Positions 38,915 through 47,728 are shown, counted from the first letter of the stretch. The stretch: DNA of 64,000 bases from Companilactobacillus insicii (GCF_003946015.1 NZ_RHNU01000008.1:1-64000); one strand, 5' to 3'. Numbers and translations are program-made. The notes: generated from the letters alone by a model not told the origin.

Positions 38915-39878
38915 ACTAAGTATTGTTGTGCCTTGTTATAATGAAGAAGAGGTACTCCATGAGACGACTAAAGAATTAACAAGAATAGTGACTAATTTAA
39001 TCAAGGCTGATAAGATTTCAGCTAATAGTAAAATAGTTTTTGTTGATGATGGAAGTAAGGATAAGACTTGGAGTTTGATCGATCAATTTTCAAAGGAGAA
39101 TACAGTTGTCAGTGGTGTGAAGCTGAGTCGTAATTTTGGACATCAGGGAGCATTATTGGCAGGTGTTACGTCGGCTTCTAAGGATTCGGATGCAGTAGTT
39201 ACGATTGATGCCGATCTTCAAGATGATGTTAATGCTATTCCTAAAATGGTCGACTCGTTTATTGCCGGTTCTGAAGTTATTTATGGTGTGCGTAATAATC
39301 GTGATACCGATAGTGCTTTTAAGCGTAATACAGCCGAGCTGTTTTATAAGTGTATGGGTTGGCTTGGAGTTAGGTTAGTTCCTGATTCAGCAGATTTTCG
39401 TCTAATGAGCAAACGTGCTTGTGAGGTATTGCTGAGTTATAAAGAGACTAATTTGTTCTTAAGAGGAATTGTCCCATTAGTTGGTTTTAAATCAGACAAA
39501 GTGTATTATGCTAGAAAAGAACGATTTGCAGGAGAATCTAAATATCCGCTACGCAAAATGATCAAGTTTGCAATGGATGGTATTACGTCATTTTCTATTG
39601 TTCCTATTAAAATGATTATGGGATTAGGTTTCTTCATTGTTTTAATTAGTATTTTCTTATTAATTTATACTTTGGTACAGAAGATTAATGGACATGTTGT
39701 ATCAGGATGGTCATCAATGATGATTTCGATTTGGGCACTTGGTGGTGTTCAATTGATTTGTATTAGTGTTATTGGTGAATATGTTGGTAAGATATTTAGT
39801 GAAGTAAAACATCGTCCAAGGTTTACTATTGAAAGAGATATATATACTGAAAAGACTTTGAAAGAAGAGGAAGAGTAA
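38907..39878 (+). CDS. GtrB/DPM1-like GT2 polyprenyl-phosphate sugar transferase
   Basis: 323 aa. N-terminal GT-A domain of family GT2: IVVPCYNEEEVLHET, FVDDGSKDKTW, LSRNFGHQGALLAG, and the metal-binding DADLQDD (about 99-105), then ADFRLMSKRA. Two C-terminal membrane helices (about 236-258 and 270-292) are typical of GtrB proteins. It loads a hexose or HexNAc onto undecaprenyl phosphate at the cytoplasmic face for the GT-C partner at 37451, with which it overlaps by eight bases. The gene at 39881 follows two bases after its stop. Confidence 0.88.
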   Translation: MFKLSIVVPCYNEEEVLHETTKELTRIVTNLIKADKISANSKIVFVDDGSKDKTWSLIDQFSKENTVVSGVKLSRNFGHQGALLAGVTSASKDSDAVVTIDADLQDDVNAIPKMVDSFIAGSEVIYGVRNNRDTDSAFKRNTAELFYKCMGWLGVRLVPDSADFRLMSKRACEVLLSYKETNLFLRGIVPLVGFKSDKVYYARKERFAGESKYPLRKMIKFAMDGITSFSIVPIKMIMGLGFFIVLISIFLLIYTLVQKINGHVVSGWSSMMISIWALGGVQLICISVIGEYVGKIFSEVKHRPRFTIERDIYTEKTLKEEEE

Positions 39879-39880
39879 CT

Positions 39881-40312
39881 ATGAATCAAACACAAAAGAA
39901 AGCAATGATCTACGGTAATTTAATCAATAATTCTGTTCAAACTATTCAAGATGAACAAGATAAGTTAAATCCAGAATTCGATAAGTTGCGCAAGGCATTG
40001 GATCGTGATCAAGTAGAAAAGATCGATGCCGTTGAATATACAAAGATCATGCATGATTTCAAATCAGGTACTGATACTTATGCTGATATTTTAAGCAAGT
40101 TAGAGAAGGCTAAAGCACCAGCTAGATTCATGGGGACACATATGTCATTGGTTAGTTCATTCAAAAAATACGTTGAAGCTTGTCAAGAAATGACAGACAG
40201 CATTAATGAAGATCAGACAATCGATCGTAAGAAGTTCAATGATGCTGAACAAGTTCAAGATGAGAATATGGATAAATTTTCAAAATATATTCAAAAGATG
40301 ACACAGATTTAA
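39881..40312 (+). CDS. Conserved hypothetical helical protein upstream of SprT
   Basis: 143 aa, not recognised. Soluble, no signal peptide or membrane helix, predicted all-helical with charged heptad-like stretches (NSVQTIQDEQDKLNPEFDKL, and the end FNDAEQVQDENMDKF). It begins two bases after the GT2 stop and its stop codon overlaps the start of the SprT-like gene by one base (TAATG), so it belongs to this operon by position. No function can be given from sequence. Confidence 0.75.
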   Translation: MNQTQKKAMIYGNLINNSVQTIQDEQDKLNPEFDKLRKALDRDQVEKIDAVEYTKIMHDFKSGTDTYADILSKLEKAKAPARFMGTHMSLVSSFKKYVEACQEMTDSINEDQTIDRKKFNDAEQVQDENMDKFSKYIQKMTQI

Positions 40313-40773
40313 TGACGAATGAAGAATTGACAATCTTGATTAAAAAGGTTTCCCAAGAAAATTTTGGGAAACCTTTTGTTCATAGTGCTGTCTTTAATAG
40401 TCGTTTGCGCACAACTGGTGGAAGGTTTCATTTGAATGACCGGCATATCGATATCAATCCTAAGATATATCAGGTATATGGTATGGATAGGCTAGTAGGG
40501 GTTATAAAGCATGAACTATGTCACTATCATTTGTATAATGCAGGGATGCCTTCACAGCATAAAAATCAAGAATTCAAGCTACTGCTAAAACAAGTTGGTG
40601 GACTAAGATATGCTCCACCTCTTAATAATGCAAATAAGCACAAGAGAATTCATATGTATGAGTGCGTTAAGTGTCATACGATTTATCAACGTGTTAGAAA
40701 AATTAATACCAGTCGATATGTATGTGGAAAATGTCATGGGAAGTTAAAGTTTATAAAAAATATTAATGTTTAA
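40312..40773 (+). CDS. SprT-like zinc metalloprotein
   Basis: 153 aa. The HExxH metal-binding motif HELCHYHLYN (about 67-76) with a downstream acidic/His region marks the SprT family. The C-terminal zinc ribbon has two Cys pairs (CVKC, about 120, and CGKC, about 141). In eukaryotes SprT domains cut DNA-protein crosslinks; bacterial SprT-like proteins of this size are mostly uncharacterised. The start overlaps the preceding stop, so it is translationally coupled. It is the last chromosomal gene before tRNA-Leu and the mobile element. Confidence 0.85.
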   Translation: MTNEELTILIKKVSQENFGKPFVHSAVFNSRLRTTGGRFHLNDRHIDINPKIYQVYGMDRLVGVIKHELCHYHLYNAGMPSQHKNQEFKLLLKQVGGLRYAPPLNNANKHKRIHMYECVKCHTIYQRVRKINTSRYVCGKCHGKLKFIKNINV

Positions 40774-40795
40774 GTAAGATTTATCGAACATCTAC

Positions 40796-40824
40796 TTGTA
40801 ATTGATTTTAATGAATTGTAAAAT
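40796..40824 (+). promoter_or_regulatory. Promoter of tRNA-Leu
   Basis: TTGTAA (40796-40801), 17-base spacer, TAAAAT (40819-40824), 20 bases before the tRNA. Confidence 0.65.
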
Positions 40825-40844
40825 GTTACTTGTACGTCAGGAAT

Positions 40845-40930
40845 GCGGGTATGGCGGAATTGGCAGACGCGCAAGACTAAGGATCTTGTGGAGAATTATC
40901 TCCGTGGAAGTTCGAATCTTCTTACCCGCA
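40845..40930 (+). tRNA. tRNA-Leu(AAG), integration target
   Basis: 86-nt type II tRNA with a long variable arm: acceptor GCGGGTA/TACCCGC, anticodon AAG in loop CTAAGGA, T arm GTTCGAATC, discriminator A. Its last 32 bases (40899-40930) are repeated exactly at 60300-60331, so the mobile element inserted here and restored the gene. Confidence 0.95.
40899..40930 (+). repeat. attL (left copy of the 32-bp direct repeat)
   Basis: Identical to 60300-60331 over 32 bases; the flanking bases differ on both sides. It lies within the 3' part of tRNA-Leu. Confidence 0.95.
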
Positions 40931-40953
40931 CTATTATTTACCTGTTCTATAGG

Positions 40954-40985
40954 AGCCTATGACCCTTGAGGTTGTGGGCTTTTTG
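40954..40985 (+). terminator. Terminator after tRNA-Leu supplied by the element
   Basis: AGCCTATGACC / GGTTGTGGGCT stem and T run. It replaces the native terminator displaced to 60341. Confidence 0.75.
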
Positions 40986-41013
40986 TTTGCTTAACATTCG
41001 AACGTAAAAGGGC

Positions 41014-41173
41014 AATGATGACATAAATGATGACATTTTTGACTATTTTGAAAGGTAATTCGAATCTTTTATAGTGTTTTTACGAGATATTTTAGGTAGA
41101 AAAAGAGCATTCAATTTTGTGGTTGAATGCTCTTTTTTAATGTAAAAGTCTCAATGATGACATGAATGATGTC
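41014..41173. repeat. Left arm-type integrase sites
   Basis: AATGATGAC at 41014-41022, 41026-41034 and 41153-41161, and AATGATGTC at 41165-41173, in pairs 12 bases apart. The same word occurs in pairs at the right end (60072-60210). The pattern fits arm-binding sites of a tyrosine recombinase. Confidence 0.65.
41103..41138. terminator. Bidirectional terminator at the integrase 3' end
   Basis: AGAGCATTCAA / TTGAATGCTCT stem with an A run before it and a T run after it. Confidence 0.8.
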
Positions 41174-42438
41174 TAAATTGCTTCGTTAAGTAAGTCTTTT
41201 TGACCTAATTTTCTTTTTGCATCATCTAGGTCATGCACATAATACTTGTAAAATGTCTTGATGTCATGACCCATATTTTGCGCGATTGCCTCCGCAGGGC
41301 TACCTGCCTCAAGTTGCCATGTAGCGTAAGTATGACGGCAACTATATAACTGATATTGCTTAACTTTTAAGTCGGATATGTATTTAGTAAACTGCTTTGA
41401 TAGCCATTGAGTTTGGTACAAACGATTTGGGTATTCACGATGGGAGCTTACTAAGAAAATGTTGTCTTCCTTGCTGATTTCATCTTTACTCATTAATGAT
41501 TTAAGCTCTGTCATCTTCCTGTTGATTTGGTCATGAAGTAAGTTGGCTACACTGTCATTGAAATAAACTTTACGAGGAGTATCTGTTTTAGTTTGTTTTA
41601 AGGTGGTTCCTCTTCCAGCCACATAAGTTGCCGCTTGGTAGATTATGAAACAATTATTCTCAAAATCGATGCTCTTATTGATATCTAATGCATCAACCTC
41701 CTGAGTTCTCAAACCCGTCAAGACCATAATCTTAGCAACAACGTACATTTGATAATCTACTTTTTTCAAGTGATTCAAAATGATTTTCATATCTTCCTTA
41801 CTAAATGCATTACGATTTTCAAGTCTGCTTTTCGACTCTTCAATAAGGTGTTTTTGGTCAACTAAACGTTTTATTTCTAGGCTTAGCGTTGGATTTGAAT
41901 CTACAACATTGTTAGCCATAGCACTTTTGAAGACGTTTGATAATGCCTTCTTATAATTTTCAAGCGAGCCTCTAGAAGGCGTCTTGTAAGGCTTTCTATC
42001 TGATTTAGTCTTTGATATAACTTCAAATAATTCTTTAACGGCTTTTAAATTGATAGCACTTATCTTCATCTTCTTAATTTTATCAAAGGCTTTCATATTT
42101 AGTTGTGAGTGGTAACGGTCGTATGTCGCAGTCGCAGGTCTGTTGGGATTCCATTCGGTCTCAATGTATTCACCTAGGGTTATCTCATTTCCGTCGGCAA
42201 CGAACCCGCTGTCGATTTTTTCTTGTTCTTCAGTAATCCATTTGTACGCTTGCTTAAATGCATCATTTATATTCTTAGCGTTGGATTTTTTACCAAATGT
42301 CTTTGACTGTTGGGGTTTCAATTCACCATATTCGTCCTTAAAACGATGGTACGTTAACCACGAAGATGCTGAGCGCTCTGTAAGTGTTATTTTGATACCT
42401 TTAATGGTACGTGTTTCTTTGTTGTTTGTTTCTGTCAT
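41173..42438 (-). CDS. int: Tyrosine site-specific recombinase (integrase)
   Basis: 421 aa. Typical large phage/ICE integrase: an N-terminal arm-binding domain (about 5-60, with TLTERSASSWLTYHRF), a SAM-like core-binding domain (about 75-185) and the catalytic domain (about 215-410). Catalytic residues: Arg in LTGLRTQEVDAL, Arg in YSCRHTYATWQ, His in NMGHDIKT and the nucleophile Tyr in FYKYYVHDLDD. It integrates and excises the element at tRNA-Leu. ATG 42438 follows AAGGATGG at good spacing; the upstream ATG at 42450 overlaps that ribosome site. It reads toward the tRNA. Confidence 0.93.
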   Translation of the reverse strand: MTETNNKETRTIKGIKITLTERSASSWLTYHRFKDEYGELKPQQSKTFGKKSNAKNINDAFKQAYKWITEEQEKIDSGFVADGNEITLGEYIETEWNPNRPATATYDRYHSQLNMKAFDKIKKMKISAINLKAVKELFEVISKTKSDRKPYKTPSRGSLENYKKALSNVFKSAMANNVVDSNPTLSLEIKRLVDQKHLIEESKSRLENRNAFSKEDMKIILNHLKKVDYQMYVVAKIMVLTGLRTQEVDALDINKSIDFENNCFIIYQAATYVAGRGTTLKQTKTDTPRKVYFNDSVANLLHDQINRKMTELKSLMSKDEISKEDNIFLVSSHREYPNRLYQTQWLSKQFTKYISDLKVKQYQLYSCRHTYATWQLEAGSPAEAIAQNMGHDIKTFYKYYVHDLDDAKRKLGQKDLLNEAI

Positions 42439-42587
42439 TAAATTAACCATCCTTAAAATTATTGTGTGTATTGTTTACTAATCGATTAGTTTACAAGACA
42501 AAGAATATAGAAAAAAATTCGTAATGACCATAGACTATTATCATTTTTTCCACATTTCAGGAAAAATATTTAAATGATGATAAAACT

Positions 42588-42618
42588 AGCGGTTAATAAT
42601 GACACATTATTAACCGCT
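42588..42618. repeat. 14-bp perfect palindrome between int and the next gene
   Basis: AGCGGTTAATAATG, ACA, CATTATTAACCGCT. No T run follows on either side, so it is not a plain terminator. It lies between divergent genes and may be an operator, a replication/nick hairpin or an attachment control site. Confidence 0.7.
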
Positions 42619-42669
42619 CTTGATATATAATTTTCTTAACGTTTATGCTACTTAAGAGGTAATTAACTA

Positions 42670-43467
42670 ATGACAGAACTTGATGATATACAAGAGCAAA
42701 TTCTCTTAGAAAATGGTCTAGTCAATGCAAAAAAAGTCGATAAAAAATACTTTGATTATGTTAGGTCAGACAATAATTTTGACCTTTTTAATGCTGGATA
42801 TTATGATTGCGAACAACTTTTAAATTATCTAAGTAAAAAACAATTGGATGATTATTTGTTTGTTTCAAATGGATTTTATGCATTTGTTTTATTTGATATA
42901 GACTCGTTAACTCTCATTCAATTAGTTTATATTAAAGATGATTTCAAGGTAATTGATTCATATATAAAGCAATTTAACGACAGAATGATTAAACAAATGA
43001 ATCCGCTACAAGTTGTTAATACTACCGACAAAGCGTATAAAATAATGATTTTAAGGTTGTTACTCATTAGTAATAAAGTTGAAGATGAAGGCAAGAGAAA
43101 AGTCGCTCTTTCAGCGTATCAACATTCTGAATACCATTTTGCTGACTTTGATTTTAAAAAACTATTCTTAGAGACAAAGAATAATGCTGAAGATTTGAAT
43201 AAACTTCATTCTAAAGAGTTGGGTTCAATAATTAAAATTTGGAGGGGGGTAAGTAGCAAGTCATCGAATTTAGAAGATGCTTTGGGCTGGACCCTAAGTA
43301 AGGATATAGCTTTAAAATTTGCCAAGAGATTTAACACAGATGATGGAAATGACCATTTATATTCCTCATTTGTAGATGGTAAAGATGTTTTAGCTTATAT
43401 AGATGCTGAAGAAGAGATTTTAGTTGATTACAATGATTTAACTTCGATTGAAGAAGAGGATATCTGA
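42670..43467 (+). CDS. Putative ADP-ribosyltransferase-like protein
   Basis: 265 aa. The N-terminal two thirds is helical and not recognised. The C-terminal part (about 190-262) follows the R-[ST]-E plan of ART-fold enzymes: Arg in IIKIWRGVSS, a LGWTLSKDIALKFAKRF segment (the WT.s...A..FA pattern), and an acidic AEEEILVDYNDL strand carrying the E-x-E. Similar domains occur in phage- and element-encoded proteins of unknown role and in toxins. Activity is an inference. Ribosome site AAGAGG; own terminator at 43482. It is the first gene on the right of int and divergent from it. Confidence 0.5.
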   Translation: MTELDDIQEQILLENGLVNAKKVDKKYFDYVRSDNNFDLFNAGYYDCEQLLNYLSKKQLDDYLFVSNGFYAFVLFDIDSLTLIQLVYIKDDFKVIDSYIKQFNDRMIKQMNPLQVVNTTDKAYKIMILRLLLISNKVEDEGKRKVALSAYQHSEYHFADFDFKKLFLETKNNAEDLNKLHSKELGSIIKIWRGVSSKSSNLEDALGWTLSKDIALKFAKRFNTDDGNDHLYSSFVDGKDVLAYIDAEEEILVDYNDLTSIEEEDI

Positions 43468-43481
43468 TAAAATAACGATTT

Positions 43482-43513
43482 AGGAAGACTGTTAATTCAG
43501 TCTTCTTTTTTTT
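43482..43513 (+). terminator. Terminator
   Basis: GGAAGACTG / CAGTCTTC stem with eight T. Confidence 0.8.
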
Positions 43514-43686
43514 GCTTACTGAAACAAGAAACTTGTTGAAACCTTGTTATAGACGTGTACGTAAGGTGTTAGCAATTTGTTTCTATCAACTTAATAATCT
43601 TCAGGTTGAGATTCAAAATCGTAGATAACTAGTGAAACAAATAGCCGAACCCCCTTACAAAAAACATTTAAGAGGAGGTTGGTACT

Positions 43687-44484
43687 ATGAGAAAGTATCA
43701 ATATGGTAAAGATGTACATAGGGCAGTTTCAAGTGATGAGATTGTGAAGCTATTAATTCAAACGGGAGGAATGACTGTAAAATCAATTACCGATATTTTA
43801 GCTGTAAATGCTAATAATAAAACTAGGTCACTAGTTAAAAGTAGTTTAGTAAGTTCTTCTTATTTGACTGGTATTACTGCTGGAAGAGCACCAAGAGTTT
43901 TTTATAAAAAGGGTTCTACATTAGATATTGATAGAATTATGAACGGAATGACTATAGGTTATGTTATGTGGTATTTAAGACAGCGTGGACTATTTACAAC
44001 TAGTATTGATATCGATAAAGATTTCTCGTTATCAACATACCTAGCCTATAAAATTAATGAAGATAGGCATTTACTTCTAAGGGTCAAGATTATTCTTTTT
44101 GATAATAACGTTAAGAGTAGAGTTGAAGATGCAATTAAACATAATTTTTGTCCAGTGGTAGTTACAAACTTTAATGAACGTGAGTATTGTTACGATATGT
44201 TGTCAGATGTTTTAAAAAACAACAGGATTTTATCAATTGTTATTAAACAAAGACAAAACGCAAAATATCTATCCAGTTATTTAGTCTCAGGTAAGGGTGC
44301 ACTGTCACTTGAAGATGAAGATGTTGATAAATTTGTGGGTGCGTTGAAAAAACTCAAGTCCATAAATGACGAGGAAATTTATGAAGATATTCTGGCGGAA
44401 TATAAAAAATCTAAGTTGTTGAAAGAGCAACATTTATCCTCACTATACCCAACAAAGGTAGGTGATAGTGATGCAGGGATTTAA
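43687..44484 (+). CDS. Element protein with N-terminal winged-HTH-like region
   Basis: 265 aa, not firmly recognised. Residues about 12-60 look like a winged helix (DEIVKLLIQTGGMTVKSITD ... RSLVKSSLVSSSYL), the rest is mixed alpha/beta ending in a Lys/Glu-rich helix. The position directly before an FtsK-like gene, with a 14-base overlap, recalls replication-relaxation (RepRelax) or conjugation-control proteins of Gram-positive mobile elements, but I cannot show this from motifs. Ribosome site AGAGGAGG, ATG 43687. It is probably the element's replication or transfer control protein. Confidence 0.6.
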   Translation: MRKYQYGKDVHRAVSSDEIVKLLIQTGGMTVKSITDILAVNANNKTRSLVKSSLVSSSYLTGITAGRAPRVFYKKGSTLDIDRIMNGMTIGYVMWYLRQRGLFTTSIDIDKDFSLSTYLAYKINEDRHLLLRVKIILFDNNVKSRVEDAIKHNFCPVVVTNFNEREYCYDMLSDVLKNNRILSIVIKQRQNAKYLSSYLVSGKGALSLEDEDVDKFVGALKKLKSINDEEIYEDILAEYKKSKLLKEQHLSSLYPTKVGDSDAGI

Positions 44485-46435
44485 TACTAAATATTATCTA
44501 TATAAAATTGCTCATAGATTAGTTGTGGATAGCGCTATTACGTACTTTAGCCTAAAAAGAAGGCTATCTAATTTTAAAAATAATAGGAGAATCAGTAACC
44601 TCACACTGCTGATAATTACTGGTGTTACTTTAGTTGTTGAACTTTATTTATGGCATAAATTAAAGATTCTTAGTTTAATTATCCAATTGGTTTTATTGCC
44701 AATAGTTTTAAAATTTTTTAACTATAAATGGGTGGAAGAGACGGCTGAATATATTAATAGGTTAGATACATCTGATAATGAATTAAACGTATTTTATTTA
44801 TTAAGTCAGGTATTCTCTACAATCAGCGATATTGAAATAAGAAGACACGTCATTTTTAAAGATGAGGAAACATATATTAATCAAATTTATGGTGGTTGTA
44901 TGGTATTGAATTTGGGCTTTTATAATTACAATGTTTTATCTATCATTAGTGACTTTGATGAGGTATATTGTAAAGCAAACTATGTGATACCAAAATTAGA
45001 TTCTAAGTTCATTTACATCGATTTAGACTATCTGATTAATGTTGATGAAGATTCATATATCAAACTGTTGATTGATAATAACCTAGGCAATGATTGGGAA
45101 AATATTAAGAACTATAAAAGCACTAAGAGATTAGAAGAACTTATGAAAGAAGACGATGAATACAACCAAGAAATAATGAATATTGTGAGAAGTAAAAAGG
45201 CTGTAGAAATCATCAAATTCATAGATAAAAAAGGTATTGAATACGGATTAAGCATCTGGAACTTAAATAAGAACAGTATTATCGAAACTGATAATGCACT
45301 TATGATTCGCTGTATTTTGAATGAAGATACTACTATAAATAACGTTAAGACCAATTTACCAAGTATAAGTAAGAGGGTTAGGGTTGAAACTACTGTAGAA
45401 GAACTTAGTGATAAAGGGTCCTTAAATTTAGTATTTCAGCTAAAAAACAATTATTCGGGTAGAAAGTTGACCACTCAAAGTGTCATCAACAATGCTACTA
45501 AGAATGAACTGGATATAGGAAATGGCGATATGGGTGAGGTAATACTAAAGTTACCAAAAAATGATTTCCCAGCGACTCTCGTCGGAGGGCTATCTAGGTC
45601 AGGTAAAAGTACATTAGCTACTATGATGATAACTTCGATTCTAAGCATGAAAAATGATAATGGAAGTTTAATGTATAATGATGTATTTATTGGAACTGTG
45701 AAGGATGAAGACTATTCAGCTTTACGTTGGGACAAAGCTGGAATGTATATTTCGGGTACACCTCTTGAAGTTTATAAAATGTTAACAAAGGTAGATGAAA
45801 TTTGTACTGGGCGTAAAAATCAGTTTATTAAAAATGGTGTGATTAATATCAAACAGTTTAATGAGGTTAATAAAGACCATCAACTAAGCAAAATGTTAAT
45901 AGTAGTGGACGAATATGCTAATCTTTTGAGCCGTGCTGATTCAGAATACATTGATATTGATGATAAGAAGGTCAAACTCAAAAATGAAATTGAGAGACTG
46001 TGTGTGAAAATAGCCCAAGAACACATAAGCAGAGGTGCTACATTAATGATTATCACCCAAAATTTTGCAAAAAACGCATTAGGAAAGGTTTACGATGCAC
46101 TTGGAACAAAATTTATAGGATATGCACCTGCAAATGTTTCAAATAGTATCGACAACACACAAGAATTGGCAAATGCCATGAAGAATGAAGAACAAACTAG
46201 ACAGGGACTGTTCTTTATTAATGCACCAGATTTAAAACCAGCTAATAATGTTTTGATTCATAAGATGAATAATGGGTTTTACAAAATTAGAACAAATTTC
46301 TTAGATACACAGGATGTTAAGAAGAATTTCAAGAACAAATATGATACTGCTGCTAAGTATAAAGACGATAAGTTACCGCCTGATGATAATGGAGGTAACG
46401 GATTAAACATAGTTACAGATTTGGAGGACATTTAA
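44471..46435 (+). CDS. FtsK/TcpA-like DNA translocase of the mobile element
   Basis: 654 aa. Two N-terminal membrane helices (about 45-62 and 67-84), then a cytoplasmic part with a P-loop ATPase: Walker A GGLSRSGKSTLA (about 371-382), Walker B MLIVVDEYANLL (about 475-486) and the RGATLMIITQNF strand after it. It belongs to the FtsK/SpoIIIE/TcpA group that couples or pumps DNA during transfer of Gram-positive elements. ATG 44471 is chosen over the GTG at 44462 because of AGGTAGGTG upstream. It overlaps the preceding gene by 14 bases. The tail is Asn/Gly/Asp-rich. No relaxase is seen next to it. Confidence 0.85.
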   Translation: MQGFNTKYYLYKIAHRLVVDSAITYFSLKRRLSNFKNNRRISNLTLLIITGVTLVVELYLWHKLKILSLIIQLVLLPIVLKFFNYKWVEETAEYINRLDTSDNELNVFYLLSQVFSTISDIEIRRHVIFKDEETYINQIYGGCMVLNLGFYNYNVLSIISDFDEVYCKANYVIPKLDSKFIYIDLDYLINVDEDSYIKLLIDNNLGNDWENIKNYKSTKRLEELMKEDDEYNQEIMNIVRSKKAVEIIKFIDKKGIEYGLSIWNLNKNSIIETDNALMIRCILNEDTTINNVKTNLPSISKRVRVETTVEELSDKGSLNLVFQLKNNYSGRKLTTQSVINNATKNELDIGNGDMGEVILKLPKNDFPATLVGGLSRSGKSTLATMMITSILSMKNDNGSLMYNDVFIGTVKDEDYSALRWDKAGMYISGTPLEVYKMLTKVDEICTGRKNQFIKNGVINIKQFNEVNKDHQLSKMLIVVDEYANLLSRADSEYIDIDDKKVKLKNEIERLCVKIAQEHISRGATLMIITQNFAKNALGKVYDALGTKFIGYAPANVSNSIDNTQELANAMKNEEQTRQGLFFINAPDLKPANNVLIHKMNNGFYKIRTNFLDTQDVKKNFKNKYDTAAKYKDDKLPPDDNGGNGLNIVTDLEDI

Positions 46436-46443
46436 TAAGTGTA

Positions 46444-46515
46444 TAGAAACTTAAAAGTTAATATACAGGCATTTGAAGAGCCTGTTTATGCAGAGTTAAG
46501 GTGGTTAGAAACTTA
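46444..46515. repeat. TAGAAACTTA repeats around serine recombinase 1
   Basis: The 10-base word TAGAAACTTA occurs at 46444-46453 and 46506-46515, both before the recombinase gene, and again at 47164-47173 just after it. Candidate recombinase or repressor binding sites. A hairpin ACAGGC/GCCTGT lies between the first two. Confidence 0.5.
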
Positions 46516-46543
46516 GTGTAATAAGTATTAGAGGTGATTTGAA

Positions 46544-47131
46544 TTGAAGTGGGCATATTGTAGAGTCAGTACTTTTGAGCAAGATTTAAATGTTCAAGTA
46601 AATTGGGCTGAATCAAAAGGTGTTGATAATGAACACATTTTTGCGGAAAAACAGTCAGGTAAATCTAAAGATAAAAGAGCTAAGTTAACAGAATTGATAA
46701 ATAAAGTTAATAAAGATGATGTTATATATATTTATAAGTTGGATAGATTAGCAAGAAATACTCAAGATAGCCTTACTATTATGCAACAAATGAGGGATAG
46801 GCATGTTGTCTTGGAGTTTGGAGACCTAGGTCGTGTTGAAGACAATGATATTGGACATTTAGTTTTTACCGTTTTTTCAGCAATAGCAGAAATGGAACGC
46901 TCAAGAATCGTTGAAAGGACTCAGGCTGGAAAAAAATATCAGAAAGAACATAATCCTTTTTTTAAAGATGGACGTCCTCAAAAGCTTTCTGAATATCAAA
47001 TTGAACAATTGATATTGCGTAAGAAAACAGAGTCTGTATCAGACTTAGCCAAAAGTTACAGCATAAGCAGGAAAACGGTGTATCGATATTTATCTTTGTA
47101 TAATCATGAAGAAATTATTGAAGACAAGTAA
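46544..47131 (+). CDS. Serine recombinase 1 (resolvase/invertase family)
   Basis: 195 aa small serine recombinase. Catalytic Ser in WAYCRVSTFEQD (residue 9), the IYKLDRLARNTQD Arg-containing motif, E helix AEMERSRIVERTQAG, and a C-terminal HTH (about 150-190, SVSDLAKSYSISRKTVYRY). It starts with TTG 46544, supported by AGAGGTGATT upstream; no ATG is near. Such enzymes resolve multimers or invert DNA. Flanking TAGAAACTTA words could be its sites. Its composition is A/T rich like the rest of the element. Confidence 0.9.
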   Translation: MKWAYCRVSTFEQDLNVQVNWAESKGVDNEHIFAEKQSGKSKDKRAKLTELINKVNKDDVIYIYKLDRLARNTQDSLTIMQQMRDRHVVLEFGDLGRVEDNDIGHLVFTVFSAIAEMERSRIVERTQAGKKYQKEHNPFFKDGRPQKLSEYQIEQLILRKKTESVSDLAKSYSISRKTVYRYLSLYNHEEIIEDK

Positions 47132-47197
47132 GAACAGAGGTACAACACACACAACTAATATATTAGAAACTTAAAAATTATAGGGAGTGTGCTAAGT

Positions 47198-47728
47198 ATG
47201 AAGACATCAGCTACATCGATACTAATTGAACGTATACCGAAAATCTTGAGTAGGAAGACAAGTGAGCATGGTCTTACTTTTGATGAGTTATGGTTTCAAC
47301 TTGAAAGGGATAAGGTTGCATCAAAGTACCTGCGGAATGATAAGAACGAGAAAAGGCTTGGTCTTCTGCAAGGGATTTCTACTCGTGTTAAGAATGGTAG
47401 AATTTCAGGAATAACTATTATAGACACGGAAAGTGGTAAAAAATGGTTTGCTGTAGATGATAAATTATTTGTTAAAATGACTGAGTTCAAGCGCCATTTA
47501 GATGTACTTTCTTCATTAAAATTTGTTGATGAAGATAACAAAGATAATGCTAAGTTGACTGACCTAGACAATAAAATCGGCGTTAAGATAGGCGAACTTC
47601 ATAAATTGTCAGATGAGGTCATTAAGCTAATGAAACAGCAGGCGGTTAATCAAAGGAAAGAAAATCACGCTACTGCTGATAAAGTTGAAAATACTAAAGA
47701 TAGCAATAATATCAAGGGTGATGCTTAA
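47198..47728 (+). CDS. Element protein with N-terminal HTH-like region and C-terminal coiled coil
   Basis: 176 aa, not recognised. N-terminal half (about 5-95) looks like a winged HTH (ILIERIPKILSRKTSEHGLT, RLGLLQGISTRVKNGRISGI); the C-terminal half (about 115-150) is a helical, coiled-coil-like segment before a hydrophilic tail. Its layout resembles the 135-aa protein at 59349, so they may be relatives. ATG 47198 follows AGGGAGTG; the GTG at 47189 is too close to that site. A terminator overlaps its stop (47718-47745). Possibly a DNA-binding regulator. Confidence 0.6.
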   Translation: MKTSATSILIERIPKILSRKTSEHGLTFDELWFQLERDKVASKYLRNDKNEKRLGLLQGISTRVKNGRISGITIIDTESGKKWFAVDDKLFVKMTEFKRHLDVLSSLKFVDEDNKDNAKLTDLDNKIGVKIGELHKLSDEVIKLMKQQAVNQRKENHATADKVENTKDSNNIKGDA

